Source of the DNA: Candidatus Sulfotelmatobacter sp.
GTDB lineage: Bacteria; Acidobacteriota; Terriglobia; Terriglobales; Acidobacteriaceae
DNA length: 18,313 bases
NCBI GenBank assembly: GCA_030037575.1
Contig: JASHRB010000010.1
Span: forward strand, 1 to 18,313
Direction: 5' to 3'
Each line of letters opens with the position of its first letter. Positions within the stretch are counted from its first letter, which is position 1. Below the pieces are notes generated by a model, which was given only the letters and a program-made list of their open reading frames with translations, did no database searches and was not told where the DNA came from. Shown here piece by piece: positions 1-8,294 of the stretch. The translations under genes were made by a program, and so were the position numbers.

Positions 1-1101
1 GATTCCGGAGGTGATTATGTTCGATGGGTATTGCGTACGCGTGTTGGTCGTCGCGTTGTAACTATTGGGCTCGTAGATCGGATCCGTCGATGCAACTTCG
101 GAGAAATTACCCGTTCTTTCCAACGAGTCGGGCACGGTTGAGATCAGGGTTACAGGTTGGTTGATCGCTGTTCCTTGGTAATCGGCGAACCAGAAGAGTT
201 TATCCTTGATTATCGGTCCGCCAAGAGTTCCTCCGTATATATTTTGCCTGTAGGGAGCTTTGGGACCGGTTGTTTGAAAGAAGTTGCGTGCATCGAGCGC
301 GGAATTGCGCAAGAACTCAAACAAGTCACCATGATAAGAACTTGTGCCCGACTTGGTGATCGCATTGATCACGGCGCCGCCGCTGCGGCCAAATTCCGCA
401 GAGTAGGAACTTGTCTGAATCTTAAATTCCTGAATCGCATCCACGTTCGACAGGACTACGGACCCGCCATTGTCATTGGAATTATTGTCTATACCATCCA
501 GAAGAAAGTTGTTGAGTGTGCCCCGGGAGCCGTTAGAGGCAAAAGTTACCTGATCGTACTGGCCGCTGCTGCCGCCTGTATTCCCGTTTGTTTGCGTATT
601 TTGCCCCATGCCCGTCTGAACCACTCCCGTGCTAAGGCCGGCAAGCTGGAGGTACGAACGACCGTTTAAAGGCATTGACGTGATCGTCTGGGATGAAACC
701 ACCTGGCCCAAACTCGAGGTCTGCGTGTCAATAACCGGAGTTTGATCGGTGACCACGACAATCTGGCTGACCTGCCCAACTGCCATCTTGAAATTGAGAT
801 TGAGCCGATTCTGGACCCGGAGGACTATGCCAGTCTGGGTCTGGGACTGAAAACTAGGCGCTGTGACCGTTACCGAATAGGTATCCGGGTTGATCGGCGC
901 CGACGTGAAGTAGCCTCGGCTGTCGGTGGTAAGGGCAGCTTGGGAAACACCCGTGGACAGGCTTGTAATCGTAACCTTGGCGTTGGGAATCACCGCTCCA
1001 GCCTGATCGGTTACAAGCCCCGTGATCACACCGGTATCGGTTTGACCCCACATCGGGGTGGTTATCAGCAGCAGGAAAGCAGACAGCAGAAGCTTGCGCA
1101 T
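1..1101 (-). CDS. TonB-dependent receptor, Oar-like, N-terminal part (runs off left edge)
   Basis: Open frame of 367 codons from an ATG at 1101 to the window edge with no stop. Residues 1-19 are a Sec signal peptide (MRKLLLSAFLLLITTPMWG). About 22-105 match a carboxypeptidase-regulatory-like beta-sandwich (GVITGLVTDQAGAVIPNAKV, then a DSRGYF motif). A TonB plug domain follows, with SMPLNGRSY, FLLDGIDNN, VDAIQEFKI and AEFGRSGGAVIN, and the barrel begins near YGGTLGGPI. Such receptors import polymers or glycosides through the outer membrane in Acidobacteria and usually have about 1000-1200 residues, so roughly two thirds lies outside the window. GGAGG lies four bases before the ATG, fixing the start. 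A strong promoter-like site lies about 320 bp upstream. Substrate is unknown; sugar uptake is suggested only by the neighbours. Confidence 0.93.
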   Translation of the reverse strand, partial: MRKLLLSAFLLLITTPMWGQTDTGVITGLVTDQAGAVIPNAKVTITSLSTGVSQAALTTDSRGYFTSAPINPDTYSVTVTAPSFQSQTQTGIVLRVQNRLNLNFKMAVGQVSQIVVVTDQTPVIDTQTSSLGQVVSSQTITSMPLNGRSYLQLAGLSTGVVQTGMGQNTQTNGNTGGSSGQYDQVTFASNGSRGTLNNFLLDGIDNNSNDNGGSVVLSNVDAIQEFKIQTSSYSAEFGRSGGAVINAITKSGTSSYHGDLFEFLRNSALDARNFFQTTGPKAPYRQNIYGGTLGGPIIKDKLFWFADYQGTAINQPVTLISTVPDSLERTGNFSEVASTDPIYEPNSYNATTNTRTQYPSNIITSGI

Positions 1102-1375
1102 ATTGCCTCCAAATGAATGCCGCTCATCCGTGCTCTGGGAAAGAGGATGTGAGTGCCATCTCCGCTGATTTCGGCTCGAGAGATTTTGGGGCGTTTTCCT
1201 ACGCCGCGGCGGAGCTTAAGCCGCTGATCGGAAAAATGCAATTGAATAGGCATATTGCTGTGTTCCTCTCTGCAGGTTTTCGGTCGACCATTTATTGTTG
1301 CTCGTAGACGAAACGGTCTGAAGCAGTTCTCTAAAAGCAAAGAGAGCCCCCCACCAAAATCTCTGTGAGACAAGA

Positions 1376-1411
1376 CAGATAGTTCCCATTTGAACTCATT
1401 TTCACTATCTG
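1376..1411. promoter_or_regulatory. Inverted repeat at the receptor transcription start (candidate operator or leader hairpin)
   Basis: The 8-bp arms CAGATAGT (1376-1383) and ACTATCTG (1404-1411) are perfectly complementary and separated by 20 bases. They lie immediately downstream of the -10 of the promoter at 1420-1449, where a repressor would block initiation, or where the 5' end of the mRNA would fold. The binding protein is not known. The leader between 1102 and about 1375 shows no recognisable gene on either strand. Confidence 0.4.
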
Positions 1412-1419
1412 CGGTTGCC

Positions 1420-1449
1420 ATAATGAAATCATCGTTGTTTACTTGTCAA
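1420..1449 (-). promoter_or_regulatory. Sigma-70-type promoter for the TonB receptor
   Basis: On the minus strand a perfect TTGACA (1449-1444) is followed after 18 bases by CATTAT (1425-1420, four of six matches to TATAAT). This is the best promoter match noticed in the window and points at the receptor gene. Transcription would begin near 1413, giving a leader of about 310 nt before the ATG at 1101. Confidence 0.6.
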
Positions 1450-1590
1450 GCGGAAAAAATAAAGCGGAAAAATAAACGTGGGTGAACGACACAGAAGTTG
1501 ATACTATGTGCAGTTTCTTTGCCGGGGGTATATTCCTAGCGTATATAGACGCCAGGATAGCTTGAGCTTATGCTGCGGAGGAATCAGGCC

Positions 1591-2141
1591 ATGCCAGAAT
1601 TCCTCGCCGATCTAGAACAACAGCGCCGCGCCGTTTCTCAACGTATCGTGGAACTGCCCGACTTTCGTAGCGGATCGATCACCGCTATCTACGGCACCTG
1701 CGGCAACTGAACTGCCGCTGCCATCAGCCGAACCAGCCGCCGCATGGCCCTAACTTTCGCCTGACCCGCAAAGTGAAAGGAAAAACCATCACCGAGACCT
1801 TCGCCACCGCGGCCGAATTGCAGAAGGCACAACGGGAAATAGCAGCTTATCAACAGTTTCGCGAACTCTCCCACAAGTTGATCGAAATCAGCGAGAAAAT
1901 CTGCCGTGCCCGCCCTTTGGGAGAGGATCTGACAATGTCGAAAAGAACCGGCGGAGGCACTTCAAGCGGAAATCAGCCGAGAAATAGAGCAGTTGCTCGA
2001 GCGTATTTTCTTGCAGCGGAAAAGACCGGTGGCTTGGATTTAAAAGCGGTCGAGATGGCGGTTCGTTCCGCCATGCACCAAGCGGGCGCTTTCACCCAAC
2101 TGCTGCAGTCCGATCCCCCCGGCCCGGAGGAGCGGGAGTAG
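1591..2141 (+). pseudogene. Decayed DUF6788 protein plus ISKra4-like transposase N-terminus
   Basis: An ATG at 1591 with GGAGG upstream opens a DUF6788-like protein (LADLEQQRRAVSQRIVEL, then TCG). The frame hits TGA at 1708. Restoring one base near 1706 gives the family's cysteine motif CGKLNCRCH followed by HGPNFRLTRK and KTITETFATAAELQKAQREI. A second segment in another frame reads EALQAEISREIEQLLERIFL. A third frame, from about 2013, reads KTGGLDLKAVEMAVRSAMHQAGA, which resembles the start of ISKra4-family transposases. That part ends at 2141 before any catalytic region. At least three frameshifts and the missing catalytic part mean it is dead. DUF6788 membership is fairly clear; the ISKra4 assignment rests on the AVEMAVRSAMHQAGA-type motif from memory. 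Confidence 0.65.
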
Positions 2142-2330
2142 GTATCGGCACGGCCTTGGGGCCTTCCACGTTGCGGGCATTGAATCGCTCGCGTCAACCG
2201 CCGCCATGCCATCCGCCAAGTTTCCTTGAGCGCGTCGGGTCGATGCGCAGAACTTCATCTTGCGCATGGTCAGCCTCTTCTGCGGTAAGTGGGGACTCCA
2301 CTTGCCCGTCGAGGAATTCTCTAGCGGTAC
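2120..2330 (-). pseudogene. Possible tyrosine-recombinase (integrase) scrap
   Basis: The minus strand between the TIM-barrel stop and the decayed element has no intact gene. With one frame change it reads DPTRALKETWRMAWRRLTRA, then IQCPQRGRPQ. This resembles the stretch before the catalytic RFHDLRH box in some acidobacterial phage-type integrases (WRxAWRxLTRA, then a CPxCGxxQ knuckle). The second cysteine of the knuckle is missing and no catalytic Arg-His-Tyr box follows. The call is weak; it may be chance or another family. Confidence 0.3.
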
Positions 2331-2373
2331 CCTCTGGTTGCGCGAGCGACGGATGCGCGCGGACCGAATTGGT

Positions 2374-3282
2374 TTACAGGTATAGAAGCAACGCGTTGAT
2401 CACATTCTGTATCTCGGCCCATGCATCAGGACCGCCGTCGGTCTCGATCGAGAACCAGCCTTTGAACCCCAGCTCCTTCGAAAGCTTGATCGCGGTTGGG
2501 AGGTTGGACCGCGGGCTGTCGTTGATGTGCTGGACGGTGCGCGCGAGCGGGTACAAAAGCCGCAGCCCCTCTACGCTTCCGATCTGGGGATTGGAGTAAG
2601 CTTCGCTGCCTTTTATCAGCTCCACCAACTGGTCCAGCCGCTCTCCACGAGGCTCCAGAATGACGGCGACACCTTTCGGCTTGCCATAGTCGACCAGGGC
2701 TTTTAACCCCTCGATGCATGGCGTCAGGTCTTGTGGCAAGTAACGGACCCCCTGATCGGGCATGATACTGGGGGACCCGAGCACTGCCGCAATATCGATC
2801 CACTTCTTGGTCAGCTCGATGGCGTGGGCGCGAATTGCAGGATCGGGAGAACACACGCTGATATAGCCCCGGTAGGCTGTTGCGGGCGGATCAAGTTCCA
2901 CTATCAGGTCCACCACCCTCGATTTGGCGTTGTGCAGCCGCTGTTTGAATTCCCCGATATACGAAGGCTCCATGGAGAGCAGATTGATGTTGCACACCTC
3001 CAGGTGGTGGAGGCGGAGACGGTCTGCCACCGCTTCGGGGAGATCCATCATGTCCAGCTCCAGCGGCGCCGGTTGTTTGCTCCAGTCCCCCCAGACTTCC
3101 GGCAGGAGGCCGTCGAAATCGTTGGTCAATAGACTGATGCGATCGAGCTTGGCCCGAGTTGCGGCTTCCTGCGCCCCCGCCAAGTGGCTTGTGGCAAACG
3201 CGGCCGCAGCCACAGCCGAACCGAACAAAAAATCACGGCGATTTATGCAGGAAAAGCCGCGCTGAAAATCACAGGACCCCAT
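2374..3282 (-). CDS. Exported TIM-barrel protein (sugar phosphate isomerase/epimerase, AP-endonuclease-2 / xylose-isomerase-like)
   Basis: 302 residues. The ATG at 3282 is chosen over a longer upstream frame because AGGAGG lies eight bases before it and because the signal peptide starts there: NRRDFLF twin-arginine motif at about 14-20, then a hydrophobic alanine-rich run ending near AGAQ. Barrel landmarks are ELDMMDLPEAV, VCNINLLSMEPSY, VCSPDPAIRAHAIELT, AVILEPRGERLDQLVELI and the C-terminal GFKGWFSIETDGG. The fold hosts metal-dependent isomerases and epimerases; members linked to DUF1080 and Gfo/Idh/MocA proteins handle 3-keto sugars by enediol chemistry, which is an inference here. It is the only intact gene in a stretch of remnants. 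A DUF1080 tail lies just upstream, and a frameshifted paralogue lies on the other strand at 5195-6090. The exact substrate cannot be read from sequence. Confidence 0.88.
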   Translation of the reverse strand: MGSCDFQRGFSCINRRDFLFGSAVAAAAFATSHLAGAQEAATRAKLDRISLLTNDFDGLLPEVWGDWSKQPAPLELDMMDLPEAVADRLRLHHLEVCNINLLSMEPSYIGEFKQRLHNAKSRVVDLIVELDPPATAYRGYISVCSPDPAIRAHAIELTKKWIDIAAVLGSPSIMPDQGVRYLPQDLTPCIEGLKALVDYGKPKGVAVILEPRGERLDQLVELIKGSEAYSNPQIGSVEGLRLLYPLARTVQHINDSPRSNLPTAIKLSKELGFKGWFSIETDGGPDAWAEIQNVINALLLYL

Positions 3283-3310
3283 AGTCACAACCTCCTTGCT
3301 GCAAATTCCG

Positions 3311-3431
3311 CTAATTGCCTTTTGGCTGAGCGGAGTCAAAACCAAGTTGTCGGAACCTGACGGCGCCGTAATCGCCCTGCAACTCCAACGAGCCGAGATT
3401 TCCCTTTTGACCATCTTGGGAGCGTTCAGTA
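3311..3431 (-). pseudogene. C-terminal remnant of a DUF1080 (3-keto-disaccharide hydrolase) gene
   Basis: The minus strand in frame with a TAG at 3313-3311 reads NLGSLELQGDYGAVRFRQLG. It aligns with the end of the intact DUF1080 protein in this window (GPIELQGDHNGGVEFRDIVL). Only about 40 codons remain and nothing recognisable precedes them. It lies directly upstream of the TIM-barrel start at 3282, so a DUF1080-TIM gene pair probably once existed on this strand. The link rests on about 25 aligned residues. Confidence 0.6.
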
Positions 3432-3500
3432 TACATCTGCTTTCGCCGCCTTTCGATTCGCATCGCTGCCTATGCCACAAGATGACTGGCCTCCGGCAGT

Positions 3501-3518
3501 CAGCCCGGCCCCGGGCTG
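3501..3518. repeat. GC-rich perfect hairpin
   Basis: CAGCCCGG and CCGGGCTG form an 8-bp stem around a 2-base CC loop. No run of T follows on either strand, so it is not a standard terminator. It lies in about 340 bp (3432-3772) without a recognisable gene. That stretch also has a short direct repeat CGCTCGCT near 3658-3676. Confidence 0.4.
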
Positions 3519-3772
3519 TGTGGCTGTTTGTGGCGTAACCCTGCCATCCCTGCCGGTGACTGTCCATCTTTCACCCGTCTTAACTTAGGCGGACAAACGG
3601 CAGCGAACATGCGTGAAGCCAGCATGACCGGTGCCTACTCCTGCTTGAGACAGACGCTCGCTTTGCGCTCGCTCTGAATTCCCAATTGCGAGCTACGGTG
3701 CTCCCTCATTCCCTGACTCAGCCACGGTTCGGCGCTTCCTACCTACGCGGGCTCAGGTTTTCGCCTGGCTTT

Positions 3773-4445
3773 CTAATAGACCAGCTTGAGAGAAAGTTGC
3801 ATCTGCCGGGAATTGTTGTTATTTGTCGAGTTGATGATGCCAAATCCGGAACCATTAATTAAGGACCTTGTTAGGAAGGCCGAGGTTGATCGTACTGAAT
3901 AAGTTATAAAATTCGGTGCGCGTCTCCAGACCGAAGCTCTTGGCCAGAGCAGCGCTCTTCCAGAGAGCCAGATCGAGGGTGCTGAAATGCGGGCCCAGAG
4001 TGGCCCTGGAACGGCCTAGTGCCTCTTGGAACGTTAATTGGAATGGAGAAGAAGGATGCATTGTTGGCGCCCTGGCCGAAGTAATCTTCACGCACTGCAT
4101 GATGGGTGGAAAGAGAAGGCTTACGGACCTCATCGGGACGGTCTGCGCCTCCGTCGCCATAGCCGGTTTGCTGCACGCCAGAGTAGACCGTAACGGGCAG
4201 ACCGCCATTCCACTGGCCGATGGCGGTCGACTGCCCAGCCGCCAAGCGGCCGCTTGGCATGCTCAGTACGAAACCGCTGATTGAACGCAAGCTGGGAAGA
4301 AGCGGTATAGGCAAGAGTCTGACCGAGGTCGGAGTCTAGCGATTCGATGCAGAACCACACTTCGCAGGTAAGTCAATTGCGCTAAGGCCATGGCCGGTGA
4401 GGGTTGCAAGTAGCAGATTCTCGAAGAGCATCGCTCGGCGCTATA
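3773..4445 (-). pseudogene. C-terminal stump of a second Oar-like TonB-dependent receptor
   Basis: Several frames of the minus strand together give the end of a receptor barrel: SLDSDLGQTLAYTASSQLAF near 4290-4345, then QWNGGLPVTVYSGVQQTGYG, YFGQGANNASFFSIPINVP, GPHFSTLDLALWK, RTEFYNLFSTINLGLPNKVL and finally NSTNNNSRQMQLSLKLVY before a TAG at 3775-3773. The order is that of Oar-type receptors, which end in LFNxxNxGLPN and a QxxLKLxF motif. At least three frameshifts and a premature TAA after KVLN break it. The N-terminal two thirds is gone. It cannot be the far end of the receptor at 1-1101, which runs off the other side. North of about 4445 to 4796 I see no recognisable coding sequence. Confidence 0.75.
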
Positions 4446-4796
4446 ACGCGTTACAGTACGACGGAAGTCCCCAAAGGAAAACTGGATCTTAATTTGAGAG
4501 AATATGCTCTTGCCTTCGTCAATTTCTGCATCCTGATCGCACGCGGCAAAATCGTAGCGTTCGAAAATCGCGAGAAGCACAAATAGAGCACCAGCAGCGG
4601 AGCCAGAGAGTAAATCAAGGAGTTGAATAACAGGCCTTTGTAAGACTCTCGGACAACATCGTTCTAATGGGAACTATCAGGCGAAAATTCTTCTTGACAC
4701 TCCCGGCGCGCCACAGCTACACGTTGTTTCATAGAGTTTCGTATGGTTTCTTAAAAGTGGCTGACATAACTGCTGAAACAACTCTATTCCGGAACA

Positions 4797-5027
4797 TTGA
4801 TGGGATGGACGGCGGAACTGATTATGGCTCACGGGCGGGGGCAGCGCGAACTTGCTCTGCTATGCGAAGCCAGACTGGTCAGATCCCCCCAGACCCTGGA
4901 TCACCCATCCGCTTTCGACGAAAGCCCATGGCGTCCCCATGGCATGAGTCTAGGGGACATGAATGGCGATGGGAAGCCGAACATTCTAACGTTCGGCCCT
5001 CAAGCGCGGCTTAATTTTCTTCAATGA
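4797..5027 (+). pseudogene. Fragment with an FG-GAP/VCBS repeat motif
   Basis: A short open frame carries SLGDMNGDGKPNILTFG (about 4947-4997), the calcium-binding loop of FG-GAP/VCBS beta-propeller repeats (GDxNGDGxxDI). No signal peptide, ribosome site or second repeat is visible, and the frame ends 14 residues after the motif. It is probably a piece of a larger exported protein of the kind often found beside DUF1080 genes. From 5028 to 5194 nothing else is recognised. Confidence 0.4.
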
Positions 5028-5194
5028 AATCCAAGCCGAATTTTAATGAGGAAGGTCCCGAGGAGTACAGAGATTGTCTAAATGGAAAAGCACCCTCGCT
5101 GTTAGCGAAGGTCAGGCCGGATTTAGCTCTGTTTCTCTCACTATTTCGGAATCGATTTGTGGCGGACATTGAAAGACCAAAAGAGGCGAAAAGA

Positions 5195-6090
5195 ATGAGA
5201 CGTCGGGCCTTTGTTAATGGGTTCCATCGCTGCGGCAGCGACCGCTGCCACTGAGTGGCGCAGGACATCGTCATCATGTGCAAGCTCAATCGCGGCAGCG
5301 CAATGTCCGGAGATTTTGATACGCTTCTGGGGAAAACGAGGGGTTGCAGCCAGCCGCTGGCGCCGGGGAAACTCGACATGACGGATTTTCCGGCCATGCT
5401 CGCGCATCGCTACGGTAATCACAACGTGGAAATGCAGCAGTTTCCTTTTCTCTCGATGGAGCGGTTCTTACTTGGGGTCAAATGGGCGGCTGCAGAAGGC
5501 AAAATCCCGGATGGTAGACATGCCTCTCGAATTGGATACGGCCAGTGGCGACGATAGCGGAACGATCACCACTTGTTCCCCCGATCCGCAGATTCGCGCG
5601 CATGCGATTGAACTGACGAAGCAGTGGATTGATCGAGCTGCAATGATCGAGCGTCCCAGCGTCATGGTTAATCAAGGGAGGACATGGGGCGACGATCTTA
5701 CGCCGATTATCGACGCGCTCAAGACACTGCGCGATTATGGCGAGCCGGAAGAACGTTGCCATCATCATGGAAGAGCGGGGACACGGCATCCCTACCGACA
5801 CGCTCGTGAAGGTAATCCAGGAGTCCGGGGTTCACGCAAATCCCGATATGGATGACTGGAAAGAGGAAGAAAGTATGGAGCGCGGACTACGCTTGATGTA
5901 CCCACTTGCGCTGACAGTCAGGTCATGCCAAACGGATCCCTGAAAGATTCAGCCTTGCTGCAGCCGGTGCAATCTCGGAAGAGATGGGCTTCAAAGGTAC
6001 ATATTCAATCGAAACCGGAGGCCCTGAGCCTTTAGCCTTATGCCCTGCAACAGACAGTTTTGGATAAGTTAATGGATTATCTGCGATTAA
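5195..6090 (+). pseudogene. Frameshifted TIM-barrel paralogue of the gene at 2374-3282
   Basis: Reading through several frames gives a nearly full-length relative of the intact exported TIM-barrel protein: a Tat-like start MRRRAFVNGSIAAAATAA near 5195, then KLDMTDFPAML and QQFPFLSME, RLQKAKSRMVDMPLELD, TTCSPDPQIRAHAIELTKQW, NVAIIMEERGHGIPTDTL, ERGLRLMYPLALTV, EEMGFKGTYSIETGG, and an end reading VLDKLMDYL. Each block aligns in order with the intact copy. Frame changes fall near 5225, 5320, 5475, 5745, 5935 and 6035. It precedes the intact DUF1080 gene by about 130 bp in the same direction, so a TIM-DUF1080 operon was present and has lost its first gene. Confidence 0.82.
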
Positions 6091-6220
6091 AGCTGAGCCG
6101 CATCTGCGCGAAAGGATGTCAGTCTCGCCTGAGGATCAGGCACGCGCATCGTACTCTAAATTCCGATGGCCAGAGAGAAAACTGCATCCAGGCCGTACGG
6201 TAACTGATGGGAGGGGACAA

Positions 6221-7231
6221 ATGGTGCAAATGCTTTTCAGATGGCGATTCGCGTTATGTGCGTTGGTTGCCGCAATCGCTCTTACGCCGGCCGGCCGAGC
6301 TGCTGATGCGGACTTCAATGGCCGATGGGATATTCTGGTGCACGCCAAGCCCGCCGACTTTGCGCAGTTTACTACGACCGCCGCATGGTGGTTGGCTGTT
6401 ACTGGTGCGGGAACGCCGGATATGAAGATTCAGTTCGTTGGGTCTCCGGACGGTAGTCTGGATGACATAAAGATTGCAAAAATCCAGAATGGAGTACTGG
6501 ATTTCACCTGGATACCCAGAGCGCGTCCCGGAGTAAGCCCGAATCCGAACGACCGTGCCGAATATAAGGTGAAGTACGTTCACGGCCGGCTCCAGGGCAC
6601 AATGATGAGTCCCATAATCACTTTGACGTTCACCGGATATCATTCGCCGGAAATTGATGAACACGACGACGGCACCTGGGTTGAGGGAAAGCCAATCCAC
6701 CTTTTTGACGGCGAGGACCTCAAAGGGTGGACGGGCGTCAATTCCAGCAAGGCAGAGGGCTGGAGCGGTGAGGACGGGATTCTAAAGTGTGCGGGCAACG
6801 CGGATGATCTAAGGACCGTGGCGAAGTATTGGAATTTTGAACTGCACGTCGAATATAAAATCGGTGAAAGGAGCAACAGCGGTATCGGTCTGCGCGGCCG
6901 CTATGAAGTTCAGATCGTGTCCGATTTTGGAAAGCCCCCGGGCATGCATGGCACCGGTGCGCTCTACACGCGAATTTTACCGAGAGTGAACGCGGGCAAG
7001 CCCCCGGGCGAGTGGCAAACGTACGATGTCCGCCTGGTTGGTCGTGAAGTCACTACGATCCTGAATGGACAGAAGCTTTACGAGAAGGGAGTCATCGACG
7101 GCCTGACTGGGATCGCCTTCGATCCGTTCGAAGATCGGCCAGGTCCGATAGAGTTGCAGGGCGATCACAACGGTGGTGTGGAGTTCCGGGATATCGTGCT
7201 GGTGCCGCTTACGAAACGCAACGGCCAATAG
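6221..7231 (+). CDS. Exported DUF1080 protein (3-keto-disaccharide hydrolase family)
   Basis: 336 residues from the ATG at 6221. This start is chosen because GGGAGGGG lies six bases upstream and the signal peptide begins here (MVQMLFRWRFALCALVAAIA, cleavage near AGRAADA); the frame itself is open further upstream. Residues about 31-150 form a small N-terminal beta domain (FNGRWDI, GSPDGSLDDI). The DUF1080 jelly roll follows from about 155: LFDGEDLKGWTGV, GERSNSGIGLRGRYEVQI, GTGALYTRI, PGEWQTYDVRL and the ending GPIELQGDHNGGVEFRDIVL. Family members hydrolyse or hydrate 3-keto-glycosides; that activity here is inference. The gene lies between a decayed TIM-barrel gene and a truncated PQQ-dehydrogenase gene. 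Ends of two further DUF1080 genes survive at 3311-3431 and 12056-12100. Confidence 0.9.
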   Translation: MVQMLFRWRFALCALVAAIALTPAGRAADADFNGRWDILVHAKPADFAQFTTTAAWWLAVTGAGTPDMKIQFVGSPDGSLDDIKIAKIQNGVLDFTWIPRARPGVSPNPNDRAEYKVKYVHGRLQGTMMSPIITLTFTGYHSPEIDEHDDGTWVEGKPIHLFDGEDLKGWTGVNSSKAEGWSGEDGILKCAGNADDLRTVAKYWNFELHVEYKIGERSNSGIGLRGRYEVQIVSDFGKPPGMHGTGALYTRILPRVNAGKPPGEWQTYDVRLVGREVTTILNGQKLYEKGVIDGLTGIAFDPFEDRPGPIELQGDHNGGVEFRDIVLVPLTKRNGQ

Positions 7232-7268
7232 CGGAGTCAATGGGTTACCCCATTTTGCAGGAGGGGAA

Positions 7269-7442
7269 ATGAAGTTGTACGTGTTGGTGGTGTTTGCCTT
7301 ACTGACGGGTTCCATACAGGAGCAAGTCACGTTTGATCGCCTTCTTCACGCCAACCAGGAAACTCAGGAATTTTTGACGGCAGCGTCTGTACAGAACCGA
7401 GATTACTGGGCTACTGCTTGGCATTCGTCGATTTGTGGATGA
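7269..7442 (+). pseudogene. Truncated 5' end of a PQQ-dependent dehydrogenase
   Basis: A ribosome site AGGAGGGG and ATG open 57 codons encoding MKLYVLVVFALLTGSIQEQV then TFDRLLHANQETQ, after which the frame diverges and stops. The first 36 or so residues are nearly identical to the intact PQQ dehydrogenase at 10298-12016, including its signal peptide. The DNA match includes a perfect 27 bp (7335-7361 against the complement of 11924-11950), so the duplication is recent. The region before the ATG (TTTTGCAGGAG) also matches. It lies 37 bp after the DUF1080 stop and just upstream of cytochrome c, where a PQQ dehydrogenase would make sense. A short peptide could still be made, with no expected activity. 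Confidence 0.8.
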
Positions 7443-7499
7443 AGGCTGATAAAGCCCATATGGTTTAGTTGCACAATCTCTTAGGAGCGAAGATTAGCA

Positions 7500-8294
7500 A
7501 TGAAATATCTAAGATACAGCTGGAGAAGGTTTGCGAGTGCAGGCCCGATCGTTGGTCTTACCTTTGCTTTAGCTAGCCACGCACAGTCCTTGCCTGAAGG
7601 ACCGGGGAAGGCGGATTTTCAACGCACTTGCAGCGTTTGTCATAGCATAACAGTGGTGACAGCTCGACGGCTGAGTTATTCCGGATGGGAAAACGTGGTT
7701 GAGGATATGATTTCTCGCGGAGCGCAAGCGGCACCAGACGAGGAGAAACAAATAGTACGTTATCTCACTGCAAATTTTGGCATCGGCTCGTTCCAGAGTT
7801 CCGCGCCTGAAAGCGCCGTACCGGAAGAAGCTCCGGTTCCCGCGCAGACGCAAGCGGCACCGGTTTTGGATGCTTCTCAGAAAGCACGAGCCCAAGAGCT
7901 CATTAGAAGCAGTGGCTGTCTTTCCTGTCATCGGATCGACGGCGAAGGCTCATATGCAGGCCCCTATTTAGGAGATGTGGGCGAGAATCATACTGCCGAA
8001 CAAATACGCTCCTCGCTGGCTTATCCAAGCAAAGAACTGACACCGCAAAACCGGTCTGTTCGGCTGATAACTCAGGAGGGGAAGAAGGTTGTTGGAAGGT
8101 TGCTTAATCAGGATGGGTTCAGCGTTCAGCTGATCGACGCTTCCGGCCATCTCATGACTTTCGAGAGGGCGAATCTACGAAACTTCACGATTATAACTGC
8201 AAACTCGATGCCCTCTTACTCTGATAGAATGTCGCCCCAAGACCTTTCCTTGCTCATCAACTATTTGGAAAGTCAGACGGGTACGTTGCCGTAG
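7500..8294 (+). CDS. Exported di-haem cytochrome c
   Basis: 264 residues with an N-terminal signal (RRFASAGPIVGLTFALASHA, about 9-28). Two haem c sites are seen: CSVCH at 44-48 and CLSCH at 140-144. A proline/alanine-rich linker at about 100-122 separates two domains. The second has GPYLGDVGENHT, SLAYPSKELTP, GKKVVGRLLNQDG and a likely distal methionine in ANSMPSYSDRM (237), the pattern of the haem-binding domains of large cytochromes in Planctomycetes and Acidobacteria. It should carry electrons in the periplasm, plausibly from the PQQ dehydrogenase, whose truncated copy lies directly upstream. AGGAG lies 12 bases before the ATG, a rather long gap. From 8295 to 8619 no gene is recognised on either strand. 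Confidence 0.9.
   Translation: MKYLRYSWRRFASAGPIVGLTFALASHAQSLPEGPGKADFQRTCSVCHSITVVTARRLSYSGWENVVEDMISRGAQAAPDEEKQIVRYLTANFGIGSFQSSAPESAVPEEAPVPAQTQAAPVLDASQKARAQELIRSSGCLSCHRIDGEGSYAGPYLGDVGENHTAEQIRSSLAYPSKELTPQNRSVRLITQEGKKVVGRLLNQDGFSVQLIDASGHLMTFERANLRNFTIITANSMPSYSDRMSPQDLSLLINYLESQTGTLP

Noticed and set aside
2156..2599. 147-codon plus-strand open frame over the TIM-barrel 3' end
   Set aside because: Serine/arginine-rich translation without motifs, overlapping a well-supported gene on the other strand.
3540..3772. Structured non-coding stretch considered as a group II intron or other ribozyme end
   Set aside because: No domain V-like hairpin or conserved boundary could be found; only short repeats and a small hairpin are visible.
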